A stretch of DNA of 58,697 nucleotides from Ignavibacteria bacterium (GCA_031261605.1 JAISJI010000011.1:1-58697), one strand, 5' to 3'. Shown: positions 37,130 through 47,204, counted from the stretch's first letter. The notes: generated by a model not told the origin, from the sequence alone. Program-made: numbers and translations.

Positions 37130-40100
37130 ATGCAAAACATCCACACCATACAAAACGCAATCAAAAAACGCGTCCTCGTCCTCGACGGTGCTATGGGAAG
37201 CATCCTACAACGACACAAACACAGCGACAATAACGATATGCTTGCTCTATATAAGCCCGAAATTATCGCCTATATCCACGAACTTTACCTAAGAGCCGGT
37301 GCCGATATTATTGAAACTAACACCTTCAATTCTAACGCCATCTCACAAGCCGAATACAATACACAAAGTAAAGTGTATGAGATGAATAGAGCAGCGGCTA
37401 TCATCGCTCGACAATGCGCTAATAAATACGCAACTCCCAACAAACCACGATTCATAGCCGGCTCTATCGGCCCGACAAACAAATCGCTCTCTATGTCCGA
37501 TGACGTCTATAAGCCCGAGAAACGTGCTATTACATTCGCACAACTCGCCGATGCATACTACGAACAAGCAACCGGACTGCTAGATGGTGGCATTGACCTA
37601 TTTCTTATTGAAACCGTTTTCGATACGCTAAATGCGAAAGCCGCACTATTCGGAATTAACAAAGCGCTCGACCAAAAGCAAATAACAAATTTTCCCATCA
37701 GCATCTCTATCACTGTAAATGACGACGATGGTAGAATGCTCACCGGACAAACTCTCGACGCATTTGTCACTTCTGTCTCAGATTACGACCTCTTCTCCAT
37801 CGGTATTAATTGCTCCTTCGGTGCTGAAAAATTGATTGAACACATTAGAACTATCTCCCAAATTTCTAACCTCTATATCTCTGCTTATCCAAACGCCGGA
37901 CTACCCAATCAACTCGGACAATATGACGAAACTCCACACCAAATGGCGTGCTGCATCCATCACTACTTAGACGAACAACTGGTAAATATTATCGGAGGAT
38001 GCTGCGGAACTACTCACGAACACATCGCCGAAATCGCAACCTTAGCACAAAAAGCAAAGCCACATATCCCACCGTCTCGTATTGCAAATACTGCGTTCTC
38101 CGGACTTAACAACCTCTCCATCAATCACAATTTCATTAAAGTTGGGGAACGTGCTAATGTCGCTGGCTCTCGTAAATTTGCTCGTCTTATTGCTGAGAAA
38201 AAATATGATGAAGCACTCCATATCGTTAGACAGCAAATCACCGCAGGTGCTCAAATCATTGACATAAATATGGATGATGCTATGCTAAATGCAAAAGATG
38301 AGATTACCACTTTCATTAATCTCATTGCATCTGAGCCGGAAATTGCTGCTGTGCCTGTTATGATTGACTCCTCCTCTTCCGATGTGCATATCGCTGCTCT
38401 GCAATGCTTGCAAGGTAAGTCCATTGTCAATTCTATAAATCTGAAAGAGGGCGAAGAGACGTTTCTAAATAACGCTAATATCATCCGCCAATATGGTGCT
38501 GCGGTTGTTGTGATGGCTGCCGATGAGCAAGGTCAAGCAACAACTTTACAGCGTAAAATTGACATCTGCAAGCGTGCTTACGAACTCCTTACGCAAAAAA
38601 TTAACTTCAATCCCAATAATATTATCTTTGACCCAAACATACTGACCATCGCTACCGGTATGAGCGAGCACAATAATTATGCAGTGGATTTCATTGATGC
38701 TACTAAATGGATTAAGAAAAATCTTCCGCATTCCCTTGTCAGTGGCGGAGTTAGCAATCTTTCGTTTGCTTTCCGTGGCAATAATTATTTACGTGAAGCA
38801 ATGCACTCTGTCTTCCTACATCACGCTATTCCTGCTGGCTTGGATATGGCAATCGTTAATCCAAATACGCTGGTCAATTATGATAATATTGCTCCTGAAT
38901 TTAGAAATGCGATAGAAGACGTTGTTCTAAATAGAACTCCCAATGCTACGGAGACCCTTATCGCTCTGTCGCAATCTGTTCAAAATAATTCCGCAGATAA
39001 AAACACCGCAACTAATAATGAAACTCCAAAATGGCGTAATCTATCCTTATCAAAGCGTATCAGTTACGGCGTTACTTATGGCATAGACGACTTTATAAAT
39101 GAAGATATTAATGCTGCGATAAGTGAATATCCAACAGCCATTGGCATCATAGAAGGTCCTCTGATGGAAGGAATGAATACTACCGGCGAATTATTTGGAG
39201 AAGGAAAAATGTTTCTGCCGCAAGTAATCAAGACCGCCCGAGTTATGAAAAAAGCAGTAGATATTCTACAGCCAATTCTCGAAGAGCAGAACGCCAATAC
39301 AGCGAATACCAAAGCAGGACGCATCGTTCTCGCCACAGTAAAAGGCGATGTTCACGATATTGGGAAGAATATTGTCGGCATCATACTCACCTGCAACAAC
39401 TACGAAGTCATTGACCTTGGCGTGATGGTAGATGCAAATGTTATCGTCCAAACTGCTATACAGCAAAACGCCGATGCCATTGGTATCAGCGGACTTATCA
39501 GCCCATCTCTTGACGAAATGCGTAAAGTTGCAATTGAAATGGAAGCACAAAAAATGAGTATTCCACTACTTATCGGTGGGGCTACTACTTCCTCTATTCA
39601 TACCGCTGTTAAACTTGCTCCTAACTATTCCGGTCCAATAATTCACGTTTTAGATGCTGCAAAAGCCCCGTCTGTTCTGAGTTCTCTCTTATCCGAAGGC
39701 AGAGATGAGTTTGTAAATTCAACATACGACCATTACGAAAATTTACGCAACAGCGTAGAATTTAAACCCAAGAATGCAAATGCACCACAAGCAGCAATAC
39801 CAGCGTTATCCGCTCCAATCAAACCAAAAGTATTGGGCATCACCACATTCACGCAATACCCAATCCAAGACCTAATACCACTCATCAATTGGAAGGCATT
39901 CTATCACGCTTGGAAAATAGACGACACAACCGAGCAAGGAAAAGACGAACAAACAAAACTCCGCAATGATGCAATGGCTATGCTAACCAACATCTGCAAA
40001 GAGAATACGCTCACTGCAAATGCTGTTGTCGGGCTCTTTCCAGCCAACTCTAATGAGGACAACATCCTTATATTTAGTCCAACTAATCCGGATGAAAAGA

Positions 40101-40558
40101 TTGGTGAAATCCAACTTGTTCGCTCAGCCAGCAATAAGTGCTACGCTGACTATATCGCTCCCGAAGGTAGTGGTAGCAAGGATTACATAGGATTGTTTGC
40201 TGCAACTGCTGGCATTGGTATAGAGCAGGAAGTCGCTCGCTACAAAGGAAACGATGATGACTACAGTGCATTAATGCTAGAACTAATTGCTGCTCGTCTC
40301 ACCGAAGCGTTTTCGATACAACTGCACTACAAAGTCAGAACGGAACTCTGGGGCTATTCCGATGAGACGCTTGATATAAATGGGAAGAATGGTATTCGTC
40401 CTGCTTTCGGTTATCCAAATGTCTCCGAGCATCACGTTAAACAAATCGCTTTCAATCTGCTAAACGCCAAGTCAATCGGTCTTTCGCTTACAGAAAACTA
40501 TGCTATGTTGCCTGTTGCATCTGTCTGCGGTATGTATTTCACTCAAAATAATTATTAA
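37130..40558 (+). CDS. metH: Cobalamin-dependent methionine synthase, 1142 aa
   Basis: MetH moves a methyl group from methyltetrahydrofolate to homocysteine via B12. All domains are present in order. The homocysteine domain (about 1-330) has zinc ligands C228 (INCSFG) and C291/C292 (GGCCGTT), matching E. coli C247, C310 and C311. The pterin domain starts at VGERANVAGSRKF (about 345-600). A cap helix region follows (about 640-735). The B12 domain has the ligand H742 in KGDVHDIGKN, with GISGLISPS. The AdoMet-binding reactivation domain is at about 900-1142 (VRTELWGYS, NGIRPAFGYP, LTENYAMLPVASVCGMYF). It is slightly shorter than E. coli MetH (1227). metF follows after 19 bases. A TATTTTTG box at 37096-37103 could be the promoter -7 element. 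I saw no cobalamin riboswitch in the 200-base leader. Confidence 0.97.
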   Translation: MQNIHTIQNAIKKRVLVLDGAMGSILQRHKHSDNNDMLALYKPEIIAYIHELYLRAGADIIETNTFNSNAISQAEYNTQSKVYEMNRAAAIIARQCANKYATPNKPRFIAGSIGPTNKSLSMSDDVYKPEKRAITFAQLADAYYEQATGLLDGGIDLFLIETVFDTLNAKAALFGINKALDQKQITNFPISISITVNDDDGRMLTGQTLDAFVTSVSDYDLFSIGINCSFGAEKLIEHIRTISQISNLYISAYPNAGLPNQLGQYDETPHQMACCIHHYLDEQLVNIIGGCCGTTHEHIAEIATLAQKAKPHIPPSRIANTAFSGLNNLSINHNFIKVGERANVAGSRKFARLIAEKKYDEALHIVRQQITAGAQIIDINMDDAMLNAKDEITTFINLIASEPEIAAVPVMIDSSSSDVHIAALQCLQGKSIVNSINLKEGEETFLNNANIIRQYGAAVVVMAADEQGQATTLQRKIDICKRAYELLTQKINFNPNNIIFDPNILTIATGMSEHNNYAVDFIDATKWIKKNLPHSLVSGGVSNLSFAFRGNNYLREAMHSVFLHHAIPAGLDMAIVNPNTLVNYDNIAPEFRNAIEDVVLNRTPNATETLIALSQSVQNNSADKNTATNNETPKWRNLSLSKRISYGVTYGIDDFINEDINAAISEYPTAIGIIEGPLMEGMNTTGELFGEGKMFLPQVIKTARVMKKAVDILQPILEEQNANTANTKAGRIVLATVKGDVHDIGKNIVGIILTCNNYEVIDLGVMVDANVIVQTAIQQNADAIGISGLISPSLDEMRKVAIEMEAQKMSIPLLIGGATTSSIHTAVKLAPNYSGPIIHVLDAAKAPSVLSSLLSEGRDEFVNSTYDHYENLRNSVEFKPKNANAPQAAIPALSAPIKPKVLGITTFTQYPIQDLIPLINWKAFYHAWKIDDTTEQGKDEQTKLRNDAMAMLTNICKENTLTANAVVGLFPANSNEDNILIFSPTNPDEKIGEIQLVRSASNKCYADYIAPEGSGSKDYIGLFAATAGIGIEQEVARYKGNDDDYSALMLELIAARLTEAFSIQLHYKVRTELWGYSDETLDINGKNGIRPAFGYPNVSEHHVKQIAFNLLNAKSIGLSLTENYAMLPVASVCGMYFTQNNY

Positions 40559-40577
40559 TCTCTCTTATCCAAAAAAT

Positions 40578-41534
40578 ATGCCATCTGCTACACAAACTAT
40601 TAATGAACTCAATGCTCCGGCGTTCTCTTTCGAGTTACTGCCACCTATCAAAGGTAATAGCATACAGAAAGTTTTCAATACCATTGACCTACTAAAAGAG
40701 TTCAATCCAATCCATATAAACATTACAGCGCATCGCGATGAGGTTACGTATGCAAAGAATGAGCAGGAACTTTACGAAAGACGTATCGTCCGCAAAAGAC
40801 CGGGAACCGTTGCTGTGGCTATCTCTATCCAGAATAAATATGGCATAAAAGTAATTCCGCATATTATCTGTTGTGGCTTCACTAAACACGAAACTGAATA
40901 CGCATTGATAGACCTCAACTTTCTTGAAATGAACGATGTGCTACTCCTTCGTGGAGATAATTCCAAAGCAGAACGCTTTGTTCAAACGACCGAAGAGAGC
41001 AATAAATACGCCATTGACCTCATCCACCAAGTCAATGATTTTAACAAAGGAATTCTGCTTGACAATACCATCATTGAGCCATTTGATAATCACTTTTCCT
41101 TTGGTGTAGCGGGCTATCCAGAGAAGCACGAAGAAGCACCAAATTTACAAACCGACATTGAATTCCTAAAAGAAAAAGTGGCTAATGGTGCTGGCTACAT
41201 CGTTACCCAAATGTTTTTCGATAACGCCCACTATTACAACTTCGTAGACAAGTGTCGCAAGGAAGGGATTACCGTTCCAATTATTCCGGGTATTAAGCCA
41301 ATTACCATTCTGCCACAACTAACAGACCTTCCCAAAATATTCCATATTGACTTACCGGAGGCACTCGTCATAGAACTACGAAAATGCAAAACGAACGAAG
41401 ATGTAACCGCTGTCGGCATTGAATGGGCTACTGCACAGGCAAAAGACCTACTAAGCAATGGCATACACCTCCTCCATTTCTATACATATATGGCGGTGAA
41501 GAGTGTCCGTAAAATTGCTGAGCAAATTTATTGA
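40578..41534 (+). CDS. metF: Methylenetetrahydrofolate reductase, 318 aa
   Basis: The enzyme reduces methylene-THF to methyl-THF with FAD, supplying MetH. Start 40578 (MPSATQTINEL) is chosen because it begins just after the metH stop and gives the normal length; the frame is open back to 40500 inside metH. Conserved features are FSFELLPPIKG with the catalytic Glu, HINITAHRDE, VIPHIICCGF, DVLLLRGDN, FGVAGYPEKHEEAPN, GAGYIVTQMFFDN and IPGIKPI. It forms a clear two-gene operon with metH for methionine regeneration. No good ribosome binding site is seen, so translation may be coupled. It converges on nrnA with only 19 bases between stops. Confidence 0.95.
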   Translation: MPSATQTINELNAPAFSFELLPPIKGNSIQKVFNTIDLLKEFNPIHINITAHRDEVTYAKNEQELYERRIVRKRPGTVAVAISIQNKYGIKVIPHIICCGFTKHETEYALIDLNFLEMNDVLLLRGDNSKAERFVQTTEESNKYAIDLIHQVNDFNKGILLDNTIIEPFDNHFSFGVAGYPEKHEEAPNLQTDIEFLKEKVANGAGYIVTQMFFDNAHYYNFVDKCRKEGITVPIIPGIKPITILPQLTDLPKIFHIDLPEALVIELRKCKTNEDVTAVGIEWATAQAKDLLSNGIHLLHFYTYMAVKSVRKIAEQIY

Positions 41535-41553
41535 TTCTTGCTAAATATATGAC

Positions 41554-42552
41554 TCAATTTATGGTAGATAGTAGTTGCTCTATTACCTCTTCAATGCTAC
41601 TAGTGCGTTGCACCTTGCAGCCGGCTGCGTTCAAGTGTCCGCCGCCACCAAATTTCATCGCAATAGAGCGAACATCAATGGTTCCTTTCGACCTTAGTGA
41701 TACCTTATAGACACTTTGTTCGTAATCGAAAATCACAGCAATAGATATAGAGACGCCATCCACTCCGAGTCCTATTTGCGACAAATTTTCTATGTCTGCC
41801 AAAGTTGCTCCCGATGCTTCAAAATCCTCTATTGTTATCGGCATCACACTCACTGCACCGTCTTTGTAAAAGCGCATATTAGCAACGCCTAATGCTTGCA
41901 AATGCAACCTCGCATAAGTATTCCGATTGTATATTTTATCATAAACTACGTCCGGTTCTACTCCTGCATTTATCAACTCGCCAGCAATTTTATGAACCGA
42001 CGCCGTAGTAGTAGAGAAGCGGAAACAACCGCTATCCGTAAGTATTGCAGTATATAGCGCCTCCGCAATCGTCTTAGTTATTGGGAAACGTCCCTGCGTA
42101 AAAAAATCATACATAAGTTGCCCTGTCGCACAAGCATTCGCATCGCTCAGCACAACATCCACATTGATTGACGGACATATATGATGGTCTATCAGCACCT
42201 TCCTACACGGCGATTCCATTATCCGTTCGCCTAGTAAATTTATACGAGTTATATCATTGAAGTCCAGCATAAATACAACATCGGCAGAATTTATTATCCT
42301 ACTATGCCGCTCCACATCATAGCACTTTACCTTATTGCTATTCGCTAAAAACCTATATTGTGTAGGGCATTCCGAGCCATTGATGAGCACCGTTACTCTT
42401 TTTCCCATATCCTTGCATAACTCGTAAAGCGCAAGACACGAGCCAATAGCATCGCCATCTGGATTGGAATGGGAAGTAATTAGGACACTATCGGCAGCAT
42501 AAAGCAACTCTATCGCCTGCGAATAGTCCAATGAATTATTTAATTGTTCCAT
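41554..42552 (-). CDS. nrnA: DHH/DHHA1 phosphoesterase, NrnA-like oligoribonuclease/pAp phosphatase, 332 aa
   Basis: The DHH domain shows SHSNPDGDAIGSCLAL, the aspartate in VFMLDFND and the signature DHH in VLIDHHICPS. TDSGCFRFSTT follows. The C-terminal DHHA1 domain has KFGGGGHLNAAGC. These are the metal and nucleotide-binding motifs of NrnA-type enzymes, which degrade nano-RNA and dephosphorylate pAp. The specific substrate is inferred from family. The start codon overlaps the stop of hinT by one base (TAATG), so translation is coupled. Confidence 0.9.
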   Translation of the reverse strand: MEQLNNSLDYSQAIELLYAADSVLITSHSNPDGDAIGSCLALYELCKDMGKRVTVLINGSECPTQYRFLANSNKVKCYDVERHSRIINSADVVFMLDFNDITRINLLGERIMESPCRKVLIDHHICPSINVDVVLSDANACATGQLMYDFFTQGRFPITKTIAEALYTAILTDSGCFRFSTTTASVHKIAGELINAGVEPDVVYDKIYNRNTYARLHLQALGVANMRFYKDGAVSVMPITIEDFEASGATLADIENLSQIGLGVDGVSISIAVIFDYEQSVYKVSLRSKGTIDVRSIAMKFGGGGHLNAAGCKVQRTSSIEEVIEQLLSTIN

Positions 42553-42887
42553 TACGCACCCCAGTTCAGTTGCTTACCGCCTATTAGGTGGCAATGTATA
42601 TGAAAGATGCTCTGTCCGGCATCAGCATTGCAGTTGAATACCAAGCGATAACCTCGTTCGGATAAACCCTTCTCTGCAGCGATGTGTTTAGCAGCCAGCA
42701 CTATTTTTCCGAGCAAATGTTCATTTGTAGGATTAACATCGTTGATGGTTGCAATTTCCTCTTTTGGTATTACAAGCACGTGAATCGGCGCTATTGGGCT
42801 TATGTCGTTGATGGCGAAGACATATTCGTCTTCATAAATTATTTCGGATGGGATTTCGCCGTTGTATATTTTACTAAATAATGTCAT
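42552..42887 (-). CDS. HIT-family nucleotide hydrolase (HinT-like), 111 aa
   Basis: A complete histidine-triad protein. It starts TLFSKIYNGEIPSEIIYEDE, has INDISPIAPIHVLVIPK, and ends with NADAGQSIFHIHCHLIGG, which holds the His-x-His-x-His triad. The HinT subgroup hydrolyses AMP-lysine-type phosphoramidates. It is upstream of and coupled to nrnA (TAATG junction), a plausible pairing of nucleotide-salvage enzymes. It diverges from valS across about 100 bases. Confidence 0.93.
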   Translation of the reverse strand: MTLFSKIYNGEIPSEIIYEDEYVFAINDISPIAPIHVLVIPKEEIATINDVNPTNEHLLGKIVLAAKHIAAEKGLSERGYRLVFNCNADAGQSIFHIHCHLIGGKQLNWGA

Positions 42888-42985
42888 TGTATTTATCTTA
42901 AAGTGAAAACAAAATTCCCTTAATATAATAAATTTTTCGTCAATTTTATGTATATTGACAATCTTTAAACTAATTACATAGTATT

Positions 42986-45715
42986 ATGAATAATCTTTTC
43001 CCAAAAGCATTTGAACATAATGACGCCGAACAGAAATGGTATAATGTATGGCTTGCTCACAATATCTTTGATGCGGATAGCAAGTCCAACAAGCCGCCAT
43101 ACAGCATACTGATGCCTCCACCCAATGTTACCGGTATCTTGCACTTCGGGCATATCCTTAATCTCACCATCCAAGACCTATACATCCGCTCCAAGCGTAT
43201 GCAAGGTTATGAAGTGTGTTGGTTTCCTGGAACTGACCATGCTGGCATCGCTACGCAATCCAAAGTAGAAGCCGAATTACGAAAGGAAGGAATATCACGA
43301 TATGACCTTGGAAGAGATAAATTCATAGAAAAAGTATGGCAATGGAAAAATAAATATGGGAACATTATCCTCGAGCAGATGAGACAACTCGGCATCTCTG
43401 TCGATTGGAATCGCGTCCTCTTCACTATGGATGACTCCGCATCAAACGCTGTTAAACAAGCGTTCATACGATTATTTGAGGAAGGGTTAATCAAAAAAGA
43501 TTTCCGTATTATCAACTGGTCGCCACTCTCTCAGACCGCTCTTTCGGACGAAGAAGTAATTTACAAAGAAGTTCCCGGACACCTCTACACCTTGCGCTAC
43601 TGCTATGAGGAGGACACGACAAAATGGTTACTGCTATCTACCACTCGTCCGGAGACCATCTTCGGCGATGTTGCTGTGGCTGTCAATCCAAACGATAGCC
43701 GATACACTGCTCTCATCGGTAAGCGTGTCCGTGTTCCACTCACAGACCGCTACATACCTATTATTGCTGATGATTACGCCGACCCAACTTTTGGAACAGG
43801 TTGTGTAAAAATAACTCCAGCCCACGACCCAAATGATTACGAGGTCTCTATGCGTAACCTCGCAAAATTAGGTATGGAGAGCAACCTCAACTTCATCAAT
43901 TTCAGAACTATCAGTAAAGATGCTAAACTCACAGGTCCATTGGTAAATGCCGAATTCATTGGCTTAGATAGATTTGATGCACGCAAAGCAATACTCGTAA
44001 AACTCCAAGCGAATCAACTTGTAGAAAAAATTGACGACTACTCTCACAATGTTGGATACTCCGAGCGAGGCGGTGAGCAAATTGAACCATACCTTAGCCA
44101 GCAATGGTTTCTCACAATGAAGCCATTCGTTAGTGATGCTCTGCAAGCCGTAAAAGATGGGCATATCAAATTTCATCCGCAGCATTGGGTAAAGACATAC
44201 GAACACTGGCTTACGGGAATCCGTGATTGGTGCATCTCTCGCCAACTTTGGTGGGGACATCGCATACCAGTATATTACACAGAAGATGGCAAATTCACCG
44301 CAGCAACAAATGAAGATGATGCTCGCAAAAAACTAAATTTACCTGCAAATGCTTCTCTTACACAAGACGAGGATTCCCTTGACACGTGGTTCTCTTCGTG
44401 GCTCTGGCCCCTTACAACAATGCGTTGGCTCGTTAATGGGAATGAAAATACACCCGATATGCAGAAGTTTCTTCCTACGGATTTGCTTGTTACGGCTCCT
44501 GATATAATTTTTTTCTGGGTGGCTCGTATGATTATCGCTACCCAAAAATTTAACAATACAATTCCATTTAAGGATGTATATTTTACTAGCACGATACGCG
44601 ATGGTCTTGGTCGCAAACTCTCCAAATCCCTTGGTAATAGCCCAGACCCGCTGAATATTATTGCTAAGTATGGAGCAGATGCTGTTCGTTTTTCTATGGC
44701 TTTTCTTGCTCCTCTTGGGCAGGATGTTCGTATGGATGTGGATGTTGCAAATCAAGATATTGCATCGATGGAACTCGGTCGGAACTTCGCTAATAAAGTT
44801 TGGAATGCCGGGAAATTTATCAATATGAAGCAAGCAGAGAACTATGCTACATCCAATAATGACTGCACTTTCACGCTATCTTATGCAGACAAATGGATGC
44901 TATCTAAATACAATTCTACCATCCAAAAAATTACCGAATATCTGAACGAATACAGAGTTACCGAATACGCAAAACTTCTCTATGACTTCATTTGGCGTGA
45001 CTTCTGCGATTGGTATGTGGAGATTCTAAAAGTGCAACTTAATCAGTCGACCGACAATAATTACAAGCAACAACTAACGAAATTCGCTACCAATATTTAC
45101 GAAAATATACTGAAAATTTTGCATCCACTGATGCCCTTTATCACGGAGGAGTTATATCATCTCATCGCAGATAGAGCCGAGAATGATAGTATTTCCACGG
45201 CTGTTTTTCCGGTGCCGGATGGGGATGCAATTCTTCCGGAGATTGAGGAGCAATTTGAATTAGTGCAGTCCGTTGTGGAGGAAGTCCGCAAACTGCGTGC
45301 TTCTATCAATGTTCCTTCGCAGAAACTTCCGGCTACTATTTCTGTTCCCAATGAAAATCTGCTCAATACTTTGAACAATGTTTATTCGGTTATTGCATCT
45401 TTGTGTAAATTTTCTGCTCTAAATATTGCTGTCAATGCTGAAAAGCCCAATGGAAGCACCTCTACGGTCTTTCATCAAATTGCAATTCATCTTAGCATTG
45501 CCGATACGATTGACATTGAGCAAGAGCGAAATCGCTTGCAGAAGGAAATCGCTCGGCTAAATGGAAACATCAAATCCACTGAAGCGAAGTTGAATAACGA
45601 AAAATTTGTCTCCGGTGCATCACCTGAAATTGTTGCTAAAGAACGCGAAAAACTTGCTTCTATGCAAGAGTCCCTCACCAAAGTGATTGAAAATCTAAAC
45701 GACATAAACAAATAG
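42986..45715 (+). CDS. valS: Valyl-tRNA synthetase, 909 aa
   Basis: A class I synthetase that charges tRNA-Val. The HIGH motif appears as H53-F-G-H56 in PPPNVTGILHFGHILN. FPGTDHAGIATQ follows. The CP1 editing domain (about 190-330) has STTRPETIFGDVAVAV and GTGCVKITPAHDPNDYE. WCISRQLWWGHRIPV and PTDLLVTAPDIIFFWVARM come next. The KMSKS loop is K544-LSKS in RKLSKSLGNSPDP. The C-terminus is a tRNA-binding coiled coil (about 840-909, ERNRLQKEIARLNGNIKS). Length and motif order are normal. A large stem-loop lies between it and cheW. Confidence 0.97.
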   Translation: MNNLFPKAFEHNDAEQKWYNVWLAHNIFDADSKSNKPPYSILMPPPNVTGILHFGHILNLTIQDLYIRSKRMQGYEVCWFPGTDHAGIATQSKVEAELRKEGISRYDLGRDKFIEKVWQWKNKYGNIILEQMRQLGISVDWNRVLFTMDDSASNAVKQAFIRLFEEGLIKKDFRIINWSPLSQTALSDEEVIYKEVPGHLYTLRYCYEEDTTKWLLLSTTRPETIFGDVAVAVNPNDSRYTALIGKRVRVPLTDRYIPIIADDYADPTFGTGCVKITPAHDPNDYEVSMRNLAKLGMESNLNFINFRTISKDAKLTGPLVNAEFIGLDRFDARKAILVKLQANQLVEKIDDYSHNVGYSERGGEQIEPYLSQQWFLTMKPFVSDALQAVKDGHIKFHPQHWVKTYEHWLTGIRDWCISRQLWWGHRIPVYYTEDGKFTAATNEDDARKKLNLPANASLTQDEDSLDTWFSSWLWPLTTMRWLVNGNENTPDMQKFLPTDLLVTAPDIIFFWVARMIIATQKFNNTIPFKDVYFTSTIRDGLGRKLSKSLGNSPDPLNIIAKYGADAVRFSMAFLAPLGQDVRMDVDVANQDIASMELGRNFANKVWNAGKFINMKQAENYATSNNDCTFTLSYADKWMLSKYNSTIQKITEYLNEYRVTEYAKLLYDFIWRDFCDWYVEILKVQLNQSTDNNYKQQLTKFATNIYENILKILHPLMPFITEELYHLIADRAENDSISTAVFPVPDGDAILPEIEEQFELVQSVVEEVRKLRASINVPSQKLPATISVPNENLLNTLNNVYSVIASLCKFSALNIAVNAEKPNGSTSTVFHQIAIHLSIADTIDIEQERNRLQKEIARLNGNIKSTEAKLNNEKFVSGASPEIVAKEREKLASMQESLTKVIENLNDINK

Positions 45716-45728
45716 CACATAAATAAAA

Positions 45729-45778
45729 ATGGCTAATAGAAGCAATACCACAGATGCAGTATCACTTCTATTAGCCAT
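45729..45778. terminator. Bidirectional stem-loop between valS and cheW
   Basis: A perfect 14-bp stem, ATGGCTAATAGAAG (45729-45742) with CTTCTATTAGCCAT (45765-45778), encloses a 22-base loop. It lies between converging genes. Confidence 0.75.
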
Positions 45779-45797
45779 ATTAAACTATGTATATAAC

Positions 45798-46319
45798 CTA
45801 CTTAGCCCCGAGCGGAACTTCATTCACCAACACAAGTATCTTCGATATTTCTAACAATATCAAAAGCAAATCGTCCATCTTCGCAATCGCTGTTATGTAG
45901 TCCGACTCTATGCCGCTTACCATTGCTGGTGGTGGCTCTGTCGCCGACTTGTTGATATTCAATACCTGATTTACAGCATCCACAAGAAATCCTACCGTCT
46001 TGTTCTCGTGCTCTATCACTATTATCTTCCTATCCGAAATACGCTTTTCTGACATCGGCAAATTAAAACGGATACACAAATCTATTATAGGTATCACTTT
46101 GCCACGCATATTCACAACGCCAACTACAAAACGAGGCGCATTCGGAACACGCGTCATTACAGGCATCCGAATTATCTCCTTTATCGCAAATATATCCACT
46201 CCAAACTCCTCATCACCTAATGTAAATCCTATTATCTGCAAGTAATCATCACCTATCTCATGAACCGATGCTCCGTGAGTTTCTGGTGCTTTATGTACTG
46301 TTTTAACGTCTTCTGACAT
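45798..46319 (-). CDS. cheW: Chemotaxis coupling protein CheW, 173 aa
   Basis: CheW links chemoreceptors to the CheA kinase. The protein has an acidic/His-containing N-terminal extension of about 25 residues. The CheW fold follows: YLQIIGFTLGDEEFGVDIFA, IKEIIRMPVMTRVPNAPRFV, VGVVNMRGKVIPIIDLCIRF, IIVIEHENKTVGFLVDAVNQ, and an end AKMDDLLLILLEISKIL. It is the only chemotaxis gene here and sits alone on the minus strand. AGAGG lies upstream of the start. Together with the flagellins at 54.7-56.7 kb it supports a motile lifestyle. Confidence 0.94.
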   Translation of the reverse strand: MSEDVKTVHKAPETHGASVHEIGDDYLQIIGFTLGDEEFGVDIFAIKEIIRMPVMTRVPNAPRFVVGVVNMRGKVIPIIDLCIRFNLPMSEKRISDRKIIVIEHENKTVGFLVDAVNQVLNINKSATEPPPAMVSGIESDYITAIAKMDDLLLILLEISKILVLVNEVPLGAK

Positions 46320-46475
46320 AACAACCTCTGTGTATTTTTGATTATTCTAATTAATTTATATTTTAAACTACACAATATAGCAGTTTTTTTTGAAACAATT
46401 ATCTTATCATAAAAATAATAAGACAAATTATCTCCAACATCTATATTATCGGCTAATTTCCACACAACTTTAATT

Positions 46476-46513
46476 CAAAAAGTTATCCACATTGCAAGAA
46501 AAAACTTTTTTAT
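46476..46513 (+). repeat. Intergenic repeat with GTTATCCACATTGCAA core, copy 2
   Basis: The core GTTATCCACATTGCAA (46482-46497) is followed by a run of As and CTTTTTTAT. The segment from GTTATCC through TTTTTTAT matches the inverted copy at 58362-58398 except for one single-base difference in the A-run. It contains a TTATCCACA DnaA-box-like 9-mer. Confidence 0.75.
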
Positions 46514-46627
46514 GTGAACATAATGTATTTCTCCCATTTCCTTGTGAAAACGGATTACTTAAAATATTCCCATCCATTACAATTGTGAATGCAAAGCAGA
46601 CAAGGTGTCAAAAAAATCACTCCATAT

Positions 46628-46658
46628 TTTGTTTTCTAAAAAAAAATCACTATTTTTG
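46628..46658 (+). promoter_or_regulatory. Bacteroidota-type promoter of rplS
   Basis: TTTG (46628-46631) and TATTTTTG (46651-46658) are separated by 19 bases, the same arrangement as before the giant gene at 20690-20721. The leader to the rplS start is about 32 bases. Confidence 0.6.
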
Positions 46659-46690
46659 TAATCTATCAAATAATTATTATAAAAAACTAT

Positions 46691-47074
46691 ATGAACATCA
46701 TTGACGAAATCAATAAAAGGTCTATCGAACAGGTAGACACCACCCTAAAAGAAAAAGATGGCGATAACTACGCACCCGTTCCTAACTTCAAATCCGGAGA
46801 CCAACTAAATGTTGCTGTCCGAGTTGTCGAAGGCGAAAAAGAACGCATCCAAAATTTCAAAGGCATCGTTATCGGTAGAAGAGGAGCAGGCATCAACGAA
46901 ACCTTCCTCATCCGCAAAATCTCCAACGGAGTCGGGGTGGAACGCATATTCCCAATCCATTCTCCTATGATTCAATCTATCACGCTCATAAGAGAAGGAC
47001 GCTCCCGCAGAGCAAAACTATACTACCTACGAGGTATGTCCGATAGAAAAATCAGACAGAAAATTAACAAATAA
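46691..47074 (+). CDS. rplS: 50S ribosomal protein L19, 127 aa
   Basis: L19 sits at the 30S-50S interface. Conserved parts are [59 protein letters not shown] and [10 protein letters not shown] near the end. The length is normal. Many bacteria place rplS after rpsP-rimM-trmD; here it is a lone transcription unit with its own promoter and terminator. Confidence 0.97.
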   Translation: MNIIDEINKRSIEQVDTTLKEKDGDNYAPVPNFKSGDQLNVAVRVVEGEKERIQNFKGIVIGRRGAGINETFLIRKISNGVGVERIFPIHSPMIQSITLIREGRSRRAKLYYLRGMSDRKIRQKINK

Positions 47075-47136
47075 ATTCGTTTTTTTACCATTTTGGGAGG
47101 CAAATTGTTTCTATACATTTTGACCATCCCAATACT

Positions 47137-47168
47137 AACGGCTGGATTAACTCCCAGCCGTTTTTTTA
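47137..47168 (+). terminator. Terminator of rplS
   Basis: AACGGCTGG (47137-47145) pairs perfectly with CCAGCCGTT (47154-47162) and runs into seven or more Ts. Confidence 0.93.
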
Positions 47169-47204
47169 TATACCACGTCTCTATAAAAACACCAGTCGTA
47201 TTGT

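Larger units (their letters stand above)
46320..46690. other. Divergent intergenic region cheW/rplS
   Basis: This 371-base A/T-rich region contains the longest DnaA-box-like repeat copy (46476-46513) and the rplS promoter (46628-46658). Short open frames exist but have no ribosome binding site or recognisable product. No RNA gene is visible. Confidence 0.55.

Noticed and set aside
46492..46704. Plus-strand 70-codon frame before rplS
   Set aside because: It begins in the DnaA-box-like repeat, covers the promoter and overlaps rplS; no ribosome binding site.
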